This document shows positions 22,264-29,772 of a stretch of 64,000 nt of DNA, in pieces. The translations under genes and the position numbers were made by a program. The stretch is from positions 19,437 through 83,436 of the IMG/VR virus record IMGVR_UViG_3300036886_000363; one strand, 5' to 3'. How positions within the stretch are numbered: position 1 is the first letter of the stretch; the number at the start of each line of letters is the position of its first letter. Origin of the DNA: a virus. The notes beneath the pieces were generated by a model that was not told the origin of the DNA, searched no databases, and saw only the letters and a list, made by a program, of their open reading frames with translations.

Positions 22264-23820
22264 TTACATATCAAGTTTGCGACCGGAAGATTTCTTTTCG
22301 GCGACGACCATTGCCTTTGATGCCGGGACTGTCCTGCCTTCCTTCCATTGAAGCAACCAATCGATATCTTCCTTCATAGTTTTGCTTATGGGAAGAATGA
22401 GCTGATCGGCGTCGTTGGCATCTTTGCCTTTTGAAATCTTCTTAGCTGCGAGCTTGCACCAAGTCTCAAGTTCTGCTCCCGACCACCCTTCTGTATCTAC
22501 TTTCGGGCATGCCTTTGCAGGCAGACCGTAGACTTTTTTGTGATGATTGAGAATCGCTTCTCTCTCTGCGATGTTCGGCAGATTGACAAAGATCGGAGCT
22601 GTATCCCACCTGCCTGCCCGTAAGTATTCAGCGGGCAGAGAGGAGATATCGTTGCAGGTCGCGAAGACAATTATTCCCGGGATCCGATTGCTCAGAAATT
22701 TAAGGAGCAGTGAATTGCTTCTGTCTGTCGATCCGCTATCTCCACCACCTTGTCTTCCCATCTTTGATGTTCCGGCTAATCCTTTTTCCAGTTCATCGAT
22801 GAAGACATAAATCGGATTTAATGGATTTGCATTGGCTGTGATGACTGCGATTGATTTCGCATAGGCATTCTCTTTCTGCCCGACGAGACCTTCACCTTGC
22901 ATCTGCGCCAATTCCCACTCGATGCACATTGTATCGTAATGCGCGGCGAGCAGCTGAACGAATCTTGATTTGCCAGTCCCTGGAGGGCCGACAAAGATCA
23001 TGCCCTTTGCATTTGGATCATCTCTCCACTCATCGGCTAATTCTTTGGCAATCTCGAAGCCAATCAGATCAGTGAGCTTGCCTGTATACTTACCAATCTT
23101 TAATCCGGGTGTTGAGTTGATCTCTTCAGCCCTCAATTCCTCGACTGTCTTTGGATCAAAGTATCCAGCATTCTTGACGAGGCTGTAAGAGAAAACTTTG
23201 ATGATCTCTGCGCTGCTCAGACCTTTCGCGCCGGCAATGATCCTCTGCTTATCTTTGGTATCTGGCTCTTTGAACTGTGGATTTCCCTTTGCCGAGTAAA
23301 CAATAAACTGATAAAGGGTCTCGATCTCTTTTTCATCGGGCAGGTCGTAGCTGACCTTTGCAAATTCCCTCTTGAGAATAGACGGGATCGCTTTATCGAA
23401 GCTTTCCTCTCCGACGATGATAAGTATCTTGCGATACTCGGGAGATGAAAACTTCGTCGATCTGTTTAGCAGCCATGCAACGGTCTCTTTATTTGACTTG
23501 CCGTATTGATCGACGACAAACCAGTTATAGTTTTTTGCGATCACGATTTGCCCGGCTTCGATCTGGTCTCTCTCCTCTCTGATATTTTCGAGGAGGTTAA
23601 TCATCTCTTTTGGATTGTTGTACTTGCTCTGCCCATTGTCTCCTGTCGACTCATAATCCCAAACGGCAACCCGATATTTCGTGCCGTTGGTGTTTGCCTT
23701 GAAATATTCTTCGAGGCTGTCTTTGACATCTTGGACTGTCTTGTTTGGTTCTTGAGTCTCAATGTAAAAATAAGCATATCCGCTCTTGATACCGAATATC
23801 AATTCTGATGTTCCTTTCAT
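22264..23820 (-). CDS. Ycf46-like AAA+ ATPase, 518 aa
   Basis: The C-terminal half is a AAA+ module: FVGPPGTGKSRF (Walker A), PIYVFIDELEKGL (Walker B), IVFATCNDISSLP (sensor 1) and LRAGRWDT (arginine finger region), then a SGAELETW sensor-2 helix. The N-terminal 200 residues match the Ycf46 plan, with KILIIVGEESFDKAIPSIL and DLPDEKEIETLY before the ATPase. Classic-clade features recall FtsH/Cdc48-type unfoldases, but no protease is fused. Its neighbours DUF1257 and DUF2997 suggest a three-part machine. Confidence 0.72.
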   Translation of the reverse strand: MKGTSELIFGIKSGYAYFYIETQEPNKTVQDVKDSLEEYFKANTNGTKYRVAVWDYESTGDNGQSKYNNPKEMINLLENIREERDQIEAGQIVIAKNYNWFVVDQYGKSNKETVAWLLNRSTKFSSPEYRKILIIVGEESFDKAIPSILKREFAKVSYDLPDEKEIETLYQFIVYSAKGNPQFKEPDTKDKQRIIAGAKGLSSAEIIKVFSYSLVKNAGYFDPKTVEELRAEEINSTPGLKIGKYTGKLTDLIGFEIAKELADEWRDDPNAKGMIFVGPPGTGKSRFVQLLAAHYDTMCIEWELAQMQGEGLVGQKENAYAKSIAVITANANPLNPIYVFIDELEKGLAGTSKMGRQGGGDSGSTDRSNSLLLKFLSNRIPGIIVFATCNDISSLPAEYLRAGRWDTAPIFVNLPNIAEREAILNHHKKVYGLPAKACPKVDTEGWSGAELETWCKLAAKKISKGKDANDADQLILPISKTMKEDIDWLLQWKEGRTVPASKAMVVAEKKSSGRKLDM

Positions 23821-23862
23821 GGCTTTTCTCCCTTTAAGTTTTGTCTGAGTTATTTGTTCATT

Positions 23863-24213
23863 TTATAGTTTTTCATGTATCTTCTGGATCTCTCTCCATG
23901 AGAGACTATTGAAACATTCTTCGCTGCAAAAATCTCCCTTATTTGTTTTTTTGTAGGCTTCATTGTGGAATAAGAATTGACCGCATACAACACAGGAATT
24001 TTCATAATCTTCTTTTTTATTGATTTCTTTGTCCATCAGATTTTTCAGCTCGGTGTAAATCAGGCTCTTGCATGTCTGGTGGCTAAGCTTATCCAGATCA
24101 TAATTGTAATCCATCAAAAGTTCTGTGATGTCATCTGTCCATGAATCTTCGAGTTTGTCGAAGAGATATGCCGCTAATTGATCGATCGTCTTTTTTGTAA
24201 GTTTTGTCTTCAT
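23863..24213 (-). CDS. Zinc-finger protein, 116 aa
   Basis: ATG 24213 follows GGAGGAAG; a longer start at 24264 would overlap the mini-gene before it. N-terminal helical part, then CVVCGQFLFHNEA and FCSEECFNSL, a four-cysteine treble-clef-like zinc site. Function unknown. Confidence 0.6.
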   Translation of the reverse strand: MKTKLTKKTIDQLAAYLFDKLEDSWTDDITELLMDYNYDLDKLSHQTCKSLIYTELKNLMDKEINKKEDYENSCVVCGQFLFHNEAYKKTNKGDFCSEECFNSLSWREIQKIHEKL

Positions 24214-24215
24214 GA

Positions 24216-24302
24216 TTATCTTCCTCCCTCTCTTAAACAAGCGTGCATGAAAATGATTATCCAAATAACTAAACCGCCCATCATTGCCGCAAATCCTGTC
24301 AT
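24216..24302 (-). CDS. Tiny membrane protein, 28 aa
   Basis: ATG 24302 with GGGAGGAAA upstream, TAA at 24216 just before the next ATG. One hydrophobic helix (FAAMMGGLVIWIIIFMHA). Coupled to the following zinc-finger gene. Confidence 0.5.
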   Translation of the reverse strand: MTGFAAMMGGLVIWIIIFMHACLREGGR

Positions 24303-24320
24303 GATATTTTCCTCCCTAAG

Positions 24321-24545
24321 TTATGCTCCGATTGTTAAGTAATAACCGGCGGCTGTTACTCTGATTTTGCCGTTTGGCTTGTTGATAAATAATGGACATG
24401 ATCCGGTAAAATGGATGATTGCCTCTGCAATCAGGTCCAGATTCTCTTTTGAAGAAATTGTTGAGTTTATCCGGTTTTTCCAGTTCTTTTTATTGCTGAC
24501 TTTGTTAAACGCTTCTTTCAATTGTTCCTGAGAATATTTTTTCAT
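24321..24545 (-). CDS. Hypothetical protein, 74 aa, first gene of the early operon
   Basis: ATG 24545 with GGAGGAAAA upstream; the TTG at 24560 overlaps that ribosome site and is rejected. Begins MKKYSQEQLKEAFNKVSNKK and ends RVTAAGYYLTIGA. It is 26 bases downstream of hammerhead ribozyme copy 2. Function unknown. Confidence 0.65.
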   Translation of the reverse strand: MKKYSQEQLKEAFNKVSNKKNWKNRINSTISSKENLDLIAEAIIHFTGSCPLFINKPNGKIRVTAAGYYLTIGA

Positions 24546-24570
24546 GATCTTTTCCTCCAAAATTTATTTT

Positions 24571-24624
24571 GATCTCATCAGTGCTGTCATTAACAGCAGA
24601 CCCGGATTTAACCGGGTTTCGATC
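24571..24624 (-). ncRNA. Type II hammerhead ribozyme, copy 2
   Basis: Same layout as copy 1: GATC-GAAA, stem III CCCGG-TTAAAT-CCGGG, GTC, stem I TGCTGT-TAATG-ACAGCA, CTGATGA-GATC. The stem III loop differs while stem length is one pair shorter and pairing is kept, which argues for selection on structure. Predicted cut between 24599 and 24598. It is in the first leader of the leftward transcript. Confidence 0.93.
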
Positions 24625-24764
24625 TAATAACCTCATGGGAGATTTCCAGTCATCCCTCAGATCAAGACTTGATGTTGCCCTGCCAACCTTCTGGCAGGAT
24701 CGGCGTTGGATCGCCTCTCTCTGATTATGTGCATGTTGTTTTTTTCTTGATCCCTCTGTCTTGT
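24625..24764 (-). promoter_or_regulatory. Early leader upstream of the ribozyme
   Basis: About 140 bases between the predicted start of transcription and the ribozyme, with no ORF of note. Contains hairpins CTGCCA/TGGCAG and ATCAAG/CTTGAT. After ribozyme cleavage this part would be released together with stems II and III. Confidence 0.45.
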
Positions 24765-24771
24765 TGACCTA

Positions 24772-24800
24772 AATATATGATATTGAGATGTTCATGTCAA
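24772..24800 (-). promoter_or_regulatory. Main leftward promoter, consensus sigma-70 type
   Basis: TTGACA at 24795-24800, 17-base spacer, TATATT at 24772-24777. The best host-like promoter in the window; its start would be near 24765 and it faces the whole early operon. Confidence 0.85.
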
Positions 24801-24941
24801 CATAATTCTGCATCCCAAACGAAAAAAGATTGTATATAATATCACATAGTTAGCTCAATATATTTTAAAAATCCTTTAAAAAACAGCTGTTTCCGGCGAA
24901 AACAGAGGAAAAATCAGGTTTCTGCCATACCAAATAATAAA

Positions 24942-24970
24942 TTTACAGACGAGGGAAAATCGTTTATATA
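24942..24970 (+). promoter_or_regulatory. Phage promoter for the virion operon
   Basis: TTTACA (24942-24947), 17-base spacer, TATATA (24965-24970), followed by GATAGGGAG that also serves as ribosome site for the ATG at 24986. About 40 flanking bases are repeated at 46727-46770, differing at one base of the spacer. Almost no leader. Confidence 0.8.
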
Positions 24971-24985
24971 GATAGGGAGACAATC

Positions 24986-25582
24986 ATGAGTAGCACAGAT
25001 ATCGAAGTAGTTTATAATTTCATCGATGAGGAAGAGGATCCTCAAATCAAAAAGAAAACCAAGAAAGAATCCAAAACCAAAACAGAGGAGAAAAAGAAAA
25101 ATGGCAGACCTTCCCTATACTCAGAGGAGCTTGCAAACAAGATATGTCAATGGCTGAGTGAAGGGAAATCTCTTACAAGTCTGTGCAAACAAGACGACAT
25201 GCCGACATACGCAACTGTGATGAATTGGTTGTGGAAGGAATCTGATTTCAAGAAGGGGTTTTTAGAGAGATACGAGACAGCCCGTGAGCAGCAGGCAGAA
25301 TGCCTGGCTGACGAGTTGATAGACATAGCGGATGACGGGACAAATGATTACATGGAAAAGACCAGAAAGGACGGATCCAAATTTATCGTTGTTGATGGGG
25401 AGAATATACAGAGGAGCAGATTGCGGGCTGATACGAGGAAATGGATTGCAGCCAAGCTGAGGCCCAAGAAGTATGGAGACTCTTCCCAGTTGAAACTGAC
25501 AGATGGAGAAGGGACGGGCTCTGCCATTTTCAAAGTTATTTATGAGAATCGCCCGATACCAAAGAGAGAGGACGGATTATGA
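24986..25582 (+). CDS. Terminase small subunit
   Basis: 198 residues. A charged N-terminus, then GRPSLYSEELANKICQWL and SLTSLCKQDDMPTYATVMNW (helix-turn-helix), then YETAREQQAECLADELIDIAD and RADTRKWIAAKLRPKKYGD, the standard layout of this small-terminase family. It recognises phage DNA for packaging; partner of the ATPase at 31000, from which it is separated by the lysis genes. Confidence 0.88.
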   Translation: MSSTDIEVVYNFIDEEEDPQIKKKTKKESKTKTEEKKKNGRPSLYSEELANKICQWLSEGKSLTSLCKQDDMPTYATVMNWLWKESDFKKGFLERYETAREQQAECLADELIDIADDGTNDYMEKTRKDGSKFIVVDGENIQRSRLRADTRKWIAAKLRPKKYGDSSQLKLTDGEGTGSAIFKVIYENRPIPKREDGL

Positions 25583-25983
25583 AATATATCGTAGAGAAGA
25601 GGAGAGATAAGGATTTATGGTTGGTGATTCCTTTTCAAGAAATGGCTGAAGGAGATATTGTCAGATTCCGTTTCCCCGACACCCTTGAATTAGTTTCTCT
25701 CCTTGATGAAACGATATTTAGAGTGGCTTCTAAACCGGAACCATTCAGCGATCCAAATAATCCAGATGTGGAATGGATGGTCGAGATTGATGTCGGGAAT
25801 CTTACTGTCTTGCAATCAAATGACAGGATCGTAGATCCGAGAGATGTCCCCGAAAATTATGTTTATTTTGGGACTGCGGCAATCCCAGCCTTTAAAGGAG
25901 GAAGGGAATACGACGAAGAAGAGATTTCAGAACCTGTCAATCGTTTCAGAGAATCAATAATAAAAGGAGAACCCAGGCAATGA
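25579..25983 (+). CDS. Hypothetical protein, 134 aa
   Basis: ATGA overlaps on both sides. Begins MKYIVEKRRDKDLWLVIPFQ; rich in beta-type segments. No family recognised. Confidence 0.65.
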   Translation: MKYIVEKRRDKDLWLVIPFQEMAEGDIVRFRFPDTLELVSLLDETIFRVASKPEPFSDPNNPDVEWMVEIDVGNLTVLQSNDRIVDPRDVPENYVYFGTAAIPAFKGGREYDEEEISEPVNRFRESIIKGEPRQ

Positions 25984-26522
25984 AAATCCAGATAATAAAA
26001 GAATTGGCGGAGAAGGTGGAGAGGATTGATACTCTTATTGGAAGGAGGCAGTCTCTTCAGAAGGGGGTAAAAGAGATAGGATTGGCAGGATTTAAAAGAG
26101 ATAGTATTGAATGCGTGATGGTTCCGGCTGAAATATTTATGAGTGTCACAAAAGAAATCCTCTACTATTATGATAGAGAGATAGAGAGACAGAAAAAAGA
26201 GATCGAGGATTATCACGAAAAGCCTATCACTTATGGAAGACTTAGAGCAGAAGAAGGAGGGTCTCCTCGTCATTGGGATCCGGGTAAGCCTCCTCAGTTT
26301 CTTGCTGGGGTTGATCGCGGCCAGGAAAGGGATCAGGTAGTTGTTGCTCTTTGGGGAAGTGATCCTGCCGGGAATTTTAAATTACTCAGAATGAAGACAA
26401 CGGTTTATTTTTCGCAGGATCGCCCTTCAAGCAGAGAGATAGAAGAGCAAATCAGGGAAATGTGTATGGCAGAAAGTTTGTCAACAAAAGAAACAGAAGA
26501 TGTACTCAGATCCTTGAGGTAG
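25980..26522 (+). CDS. Hypothetical protein, 180 aa
   Basis: N-terminal helical part (ELAEKVERIDTLIGRRQSL), then LAGVDRGQERDQVVVALWG, reminiscent of an RNase-H-like strand with an Asp, but no complete active site is visible. Function unknown. Confidence 0.6.
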   Translation: MKIQIIKELAEKVERIDTLIGRRQSLQKGVKEIGLAGFKRDSIECVMVPAEIFMSVTKEILYYYDREIERQKKEIEDYHEKPITYGRLRAEEGGSPRHWDPGKPPQFLAGVDRGQERDQVVVALWGSDPAGNFKLLRMKTTVYFSQDRPSSREIEEQIREMCMAESLSTKETEDVLRSLR

Positions 26523-26525
26523 GAA

Positions 26526-26717
26526 ATGAAAAAGCAACAATTGACAATCGCAGAACTTGAAGCCCTTCTCGATCAGGATGAAGAGACGGCAATTGTTCTC
26601 TCTGCCGGAAAAGTTGATGATTATATCCGCTGCGATATAAAAATTACCAACGAAGAATTATGGGAAAGAGCAATGATGCAAGGAAGGCCATTACAAGTGA
26701 GGGTGGGGTATAAATGA
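26526..26717 (+). CDS. Hypothetical protein, 63 aa
   Basis: Begins MKKQQLTIAELEALLDQDEE; coupled to the methyltransferase-like gene by ATGA. Function unknown. Confidence 0.6.
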   Translation: MKKQQLTIAELEALLDQDEETAIVLSAGKVDDYIRCDIKITNEELWERAMMQGRPLQVRVGYK

Positions 26718-27340
26718 ACTCTCAAGAGATAGAAAAGATATATAGAGACGAACCAAGATTCCAGAGAGTCTTCCAGCTCAAGCATGTCCAGAAATACTCG
26801 ACATATGCAGTCGCCTCAATTATAAACTGGCTGGTCGAAAAGATGAATCCGCAATATTGTTATCTTGATGTTGGTGTGTGGCATGGTTTCTCCCTCCTCG
26901 CCGGTGCAATAGGCAATCCTCAAAAGCGTTGCATCGGCGTTGATAATTTCTCCCAGACTGACGGGATCGATGATCTGGAGCGTAATATCGAGCCATTCGA
27001 GAATGTCGAATTCTTCAAGATGGGGTATCAAAAATATCTTCAGCAGATTCACAAACAATCAATAGGGGTGTATCATTATGACGCAGACCACAGAGAGGAT
27101 AGCCAGTATTATGGGCTTACCCTTGCAAAACGCTTCCTTCGAGAAGGCTCAATTATTATTATTGACGATTGGTCTTGGCTCCATGTCCAGACTGCGACGA
27201 GATGGTTCCTTAAAGACAATCCCGAATATCATATCATCTTTGAAGAGACCTATAACAAGCCGATAGAGGAATGTAATCTCTGGAATGGAATCTGCCTAAT
27301 CAAAAAAGGCAAAGAAGGAAGGGCATATTATGGGTATTAG
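26714..27340 (+). CDS. Class I SAM-dependent methyltransferase-like protein
   Basis: 208 residues with a Rossmann core: YLDVGVWHGFSLLAGAIG (motif I), CIGVDNFSQ (acidic end of strand 2), GVYHYDADH and IIIIDDWSW (later strands). Such small-molecule or sugar methyltransferase-like proteins occur in phages; the substrate cannot be told. Between the two terminase genes. Confidence 0.65.
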   Translation: MNSQEIEKIYRDEPRFQRVFQLKHVQKYSTYAVASIINWLVEKMNPQYCYLDVGVWHGFSLLAGAIGNPQKRCIGVDNFSQTDGIDDLERNIEPFENVEFFKMGYQKYLQQIHKQSIGVYHYDADHREDSQYYGLTLAKRFLREGSIIIIDDWSWLHVQTATRWFLKDNPEYHIIFEETYNKPIEECNLWNGICLIKKGKEGRAYYGY

Positions 27341-27530
27341 TCCGCAATATACATGGGGCGAGTTTGTCGAATATTTTAAGAAAGATGACTTGGTGCAATT
27401 TTTTACTCAGCCTCAGCCTGGAGGGAATGTTTTCCTTTATAGATCAAAGGATCCATCAGTTCCGATGGAGATTCAAGAGAAGCAGCCTGAGGAAAAGAAT
27501 ATTGTGTTGAAAAGAGCTTTGGAGTTTTAA
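27330..27530 (+). CDS. Hypothetical protein with C-terminal VLKRALEF, 66 aa
   Basis: Overlaps the previous gene by 11 bases. Begins MGISPQYTWGEFVEYFKKDD. Its last residues match the tails of the early proteins ending at 20243 and 20741. Confidence 0.6.
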   Translation: MGISPQYTWGEFVEYFKKDDLVQFFTQPQPGGNVFLYRSKDPSVPMEIQEKQPEEKNIVLKRALEF

Positions 27531-27532
27531 TT

Positions 27533-27709
27533 ATGCAAGAATGGCAACAAGGGCATGATCGATTTACAAAGGCAAAACAAAAGCAGCTTGCCGCCAATAG
27601 GGAAAGGCTTATAAGGGAAAGGATCGGCAGGAAGTGCTCAAAGGTCGCTAACGACAACTATCTAAATCATTATGACGAGACATTCGGGAAGAAGGAGGAG
27701 AGATCATGA
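27533..27709 (+). CDS. Hypothetical basic protein, 58 aa
   Basis: ATG 27533, TGA overlapping the next start (ATGA). Begins MQEWQQGHDRFTKAKQKQLA; charged helix. Function unknown. Confidence 0.55.
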   Translation: MQEWQQGHDRFTKAKQKQLAANRERLIRERIGRKCSKVANDNYLNHYDETFGKKEERS

Positions 27710-28128
27710 AGAAAAGATTTGGGACAATGTTGTGGATAATTTTGATTTGCCTTTTGGTTTCATATGGGATTGTTCATGCCGGCGCTCTGACTTCGATGAA
27801 AGCGGTCAAGGCTGTCCCAGATGGAGCGCAAGTATTTCTTGATGGATATGTCTCTCCGGGATTTGTTGATGCGGAAGTCCTGACAGGCGGAGCAGCGGTA
27901 GTTCATTATGTTCCATATCAGGGAACGACGACTCTTGTAAAAATAAAATGTACTGGCGATGTCTGGGTGAATGTGGGAGCAGCCGCCGCTGTCCCCGGAG
28001 CTGCCATAACAGATGGCTCCAGTTCAATATTGAATCCACCCGGCTTCTTATCTATCGGATCGGCGACATATATAGGATTGATCGCAGCGGCGAATAATAA
28101 GTGTTCTCTTGAGTGGTTCAAGCCATAG
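27706..28128 (+). CDS. Exported protein, 140 aa
   Basis: Clear signal peptide: MKKRFGTMLWIILICLLVSY, cleavage after IVHA. The mature part is small-residue and beta rich (DGAQVFLDGYVSPG, TTLVKIKCTGDVWVNVG). An exported phage protein beside lysis genes might act at the envelope; role unknown. Confidence 0.65.
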   Translation: MKKRFGTMLWIILICLLVSYGIVHAGALTSMKAVKAVPDGAQVFLDGYVSPGFVDAEVLTGGAAVVHYVPYQGTTTLVKIKCTGDVWVNVGAAAAVPGAAITDGSSSILNPPGFLSIGSATYIGLIAAANNKCSLEWFKP

Positions 28129-28284
28129 ATGAAAATCATATATGTCTATACTGACCAGACATATTGCAAGAAGACAGGCGAGCCCTGTAAAGAGCCAGAT
28201 AAACCTTGTCCTCATAAAGTGAGGAAGGAAGATATGGAGAGAGAAGATGAAGGGAGAGGATTTGCACGGAGGCGAGATACTTAG
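28129..28284 (+). CDS. Cys-rich protein, 51 aa
   Basis: Starts directly after the previous stop. YCKKTGEPCKEPDKPCPHK holds four ligands for a possible metal site. Function unknown. Confidence 0.5.
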   Translation: MKIIYVYTDQTYCKKTGEPCKEPDKPCPHKVRKEDMEREDEGRGFARRRDT

Positions 28285-28423
28285 TAAGGAGGAATATCCG
28301 GAGTTGTATGCAGCCATCTGTTCTTCATATAGGTTTGTTCCAGAAAAATTTACTCTGCCGGATTTGAGAGGCAGATTTATGAGAGGATGGACTGAAGACT
28401 TTTCAGATGGAGGAGGAATATAA
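28247..28423 (+). CDS. Tail-collar-domain mini-protein, 58 aa
   Basis: ILSKEEYPELYAAICSSYRF and FTLPDLRGRFMRGW match the phage tail collar domain found in tail fibres (Tyr-Leu pattern then LPDLRGRF). Here it stands alone and overlaps the preceding gene by 38 bases in another frame, so it may be a detached fragment. Confidence 0.6.
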   Translation: MKGEDLHGGEILSKEEYPELYAAICSSYRFVPEKFTLPDLRGRFMRGWTEDFSDGGGI

Positions 28424-28424
28424 A

Positions 28425-28925
28425 ATGTCAAGATCACAGACAGGAAATAGAAATGCCTTCTTAGACATGATTGCAGATTCGGAATTAGGCCAGAGGATAC
28501 TCGCCGGATCTGATGATGGATATAATGTCGAGGTCGGCAGTACCCCGGATAACATTATCCTGATCGCGAACTACGACGATCATCCCCATATTGTTGAGCA
28601 TATTCATCGCAGAGACGGGACGGATATTCCCTCAAGTGCTGCCGGGCGTTATCAGGCGCTTGGACATATTTTCGATTCTTATCGGAAGAGCCTCAATCTG
28701 CAAGCTCCTTATTTTTCTCCTGAAAATCAAGATGCAGTCACAATCCAGCAAATAAGAGAATGTCATGCACTGCCGGATATCGATGCAGGCAATATCGAAT
28801 CTGCTATTCCAAAGGTCGCGCATCTCTGGGCAAGTTTCCCGGGTGCAGGATATAAAGATCAGCACATGAATAAGATCACTCAACTACTCGCAGCATTTAC
28901 AGCTGCTGGTGGAATATTGGCATAG
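28425..28925 (+). CDS. Endolysin, lambda R-like (GH104) transglycosylase
   Basis: 166 residues from ATG 28425 (GGAGGAAT upstream). SSAAGRYQALGHIFDSYRKS, FSPENQDAVTIQQIRE, DIDAGNIESAI and LWASFPGAGYKDQ match the lambda endolysin family, which cleaves peptidoglycan glycan strands. N-terminal AFLDMIADSELG carries the likely catalytic Glu. No signal peptide, so it needs a holin. Confidence 0.85.
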   Translation: MSRSQTGNRNAFLDMIADSELGQRILAGSDDGYNVEVGSTPDNIILIANYDDHPHIVEHIHRRDGTDIPSSAAGRYQALGHIFDSYRKSLNLQAPYFSPENQDAVTIQQIRECHALPDIDAGNIESAIPKVAHLWASFPGAGYKDQHMNKITQLLAAFTAAGGILA

Positions 28926-28937
28926 GGAGGTGAATAT

Positions 28938-29126
28938 ATGGTAACATTGAAGGTCATCATTGCAATTGTGATTGTTCTTTTGATTCTCGCCGTTGTTGGA
29001 GTTTTTGTCTATCGAAATAACAAGGCGAAGATTCTCGCAGCAGCCGACAAGGCGACAGCAGTAGCAGACAAGGTGGTTGATGCAGAACAGAAAGCAAAAG
29101 ATATTGCGGCGACATTAAAGAAGTAA
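28938..29126 (+). CDS. Single-TM small protein, holin-like, 62 aa
   Basis: One strong helix (VIIAIVIVLLILAVVGVFVY) followed by a charged coiled tail (DKATAVADKVVDAEQKAKD). Directly after the endolysin. Could be a holin, antiholin or anchoring protein; topology alone does not decide. Confidence 0.55.
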   Translation: MVTLKVIIAIVIVLLILAVVGVFVYRNNKAKILAAADKATAVADKVVDAEQKAKDIAATLKK

Positions 29127-29162
29127 CGGCGCAAAGAAAAGTGATGACAAGCTAACGAAAAA

Positions 29163-29235
29163 GGAGAGGGTGTGAAACAAACTAAACTATCGTCCGCAAC
29201 GAGGGTTAGGTCACGACATTCCCTCTCCATTTTTT
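29163..29235 (+). terminator. Structured terminator-like element after the endolysin genes
   Basis: GGAGAGGG (29163-29170) pairs with CCCTCTCC (29221-29228), followed by ATTTTTT. Nested inside are GTGA/TCAC, CTAA/TTAG and TCGT/ACGA. This is more elaborate than a plain terminator and ends only 15 bases before the next ATG. Confidence 0.6.
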
Positions 29236-29249
29236 AAAAAGGAATTATC

Positions 29250-29438
29250 ATGACAACAGCAAATACAATGTCAATAGGCGATATCCAGCAGGCATTAAAT
29301 GAGTTCAATAATAAAGACCTTGCAGTTTATGTATCGATTGCCGGTGTCGCATATTCGATTTCATCGATAGGATTAAATCCGGTGCTGGGGCAAGATGTCC
29401 AGATAGTTATCTATTGTCAACCAATGGCAATTTCATAA
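29250..29438 (+). CDS. Hypothetical protein, 62 aa
   Basis: Begins MTTANTMSIGDIQQALNEFN; alternating hydrophobic segments. AAAGGAATT precedes the start. Function unknown. Confidence 0.55.
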   Translation: MTTANTMSIGDIQQALNEFNNKDLAVYVSIAGVAYSISSIGLNPVLGQDVQIVIYCQPMAIS

Positions 29439-29451
29439 AAGGAGGTCAGAG

Positions 29452-29772
29452 ATGCCAAGTCCAGATGAGAATAAAAAGGTCAATGAAGGGTTTTTTAGAA
29501 TGCTCAATTCGGAGCCGAGGAATGGTGCGGGCGCCTTCTTGAATAATTATGAGGAGAGAATGAATGTTCAAATCGGCAGTCCTTTCCTCAAAGTTCTTCA
29601 GGAAGAAAAGGTGGAGGAAGATACATATTACAATCTTGTTTGCAGAATTGACAAACTTGAAAAGAAGATCAATAAAATAATGATCCATCTGGGCATCGAT
29701 GACAAATCAGAAATTTTGGTTGTTGGAAAGGCAATGATAAATCCATATAAGATGAAAGGAGGTCAGTCATGA
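29452..29772 (+). CDS. Hypothetical protein with coiled coil, 106 aa
   Basis: AGGAGGTC before ATG 29452. The middle forms a short coiled coil (VCRIDKLEKKINKIMIHLG). Overlaps the next gene by ATGA. Function unknown. Confidence 0.6.
   Translation: MPSPDENKKVNEGFFRMLNSEPRNGAGAFLNNYEERMNVQIGSPFLKVLQEEKVEEDTYYNLVCRIDKLEKKINKIMIHLGIDDKSEILVVGKAMINPYKMKGGQS

Noticed and set aside
29163-29235. Twister ribozyme because of CCGCAACGAGGG inside nested stems
   Set aside because: The other conserved twister bases and pseudoknot partners are not found in the right places.
29230-29249. Terminator that would end all rightward virion transcription
   Set aside because: Genes continue at once on the same strand with no new promoter found, so read-through or partial termination is more likely.
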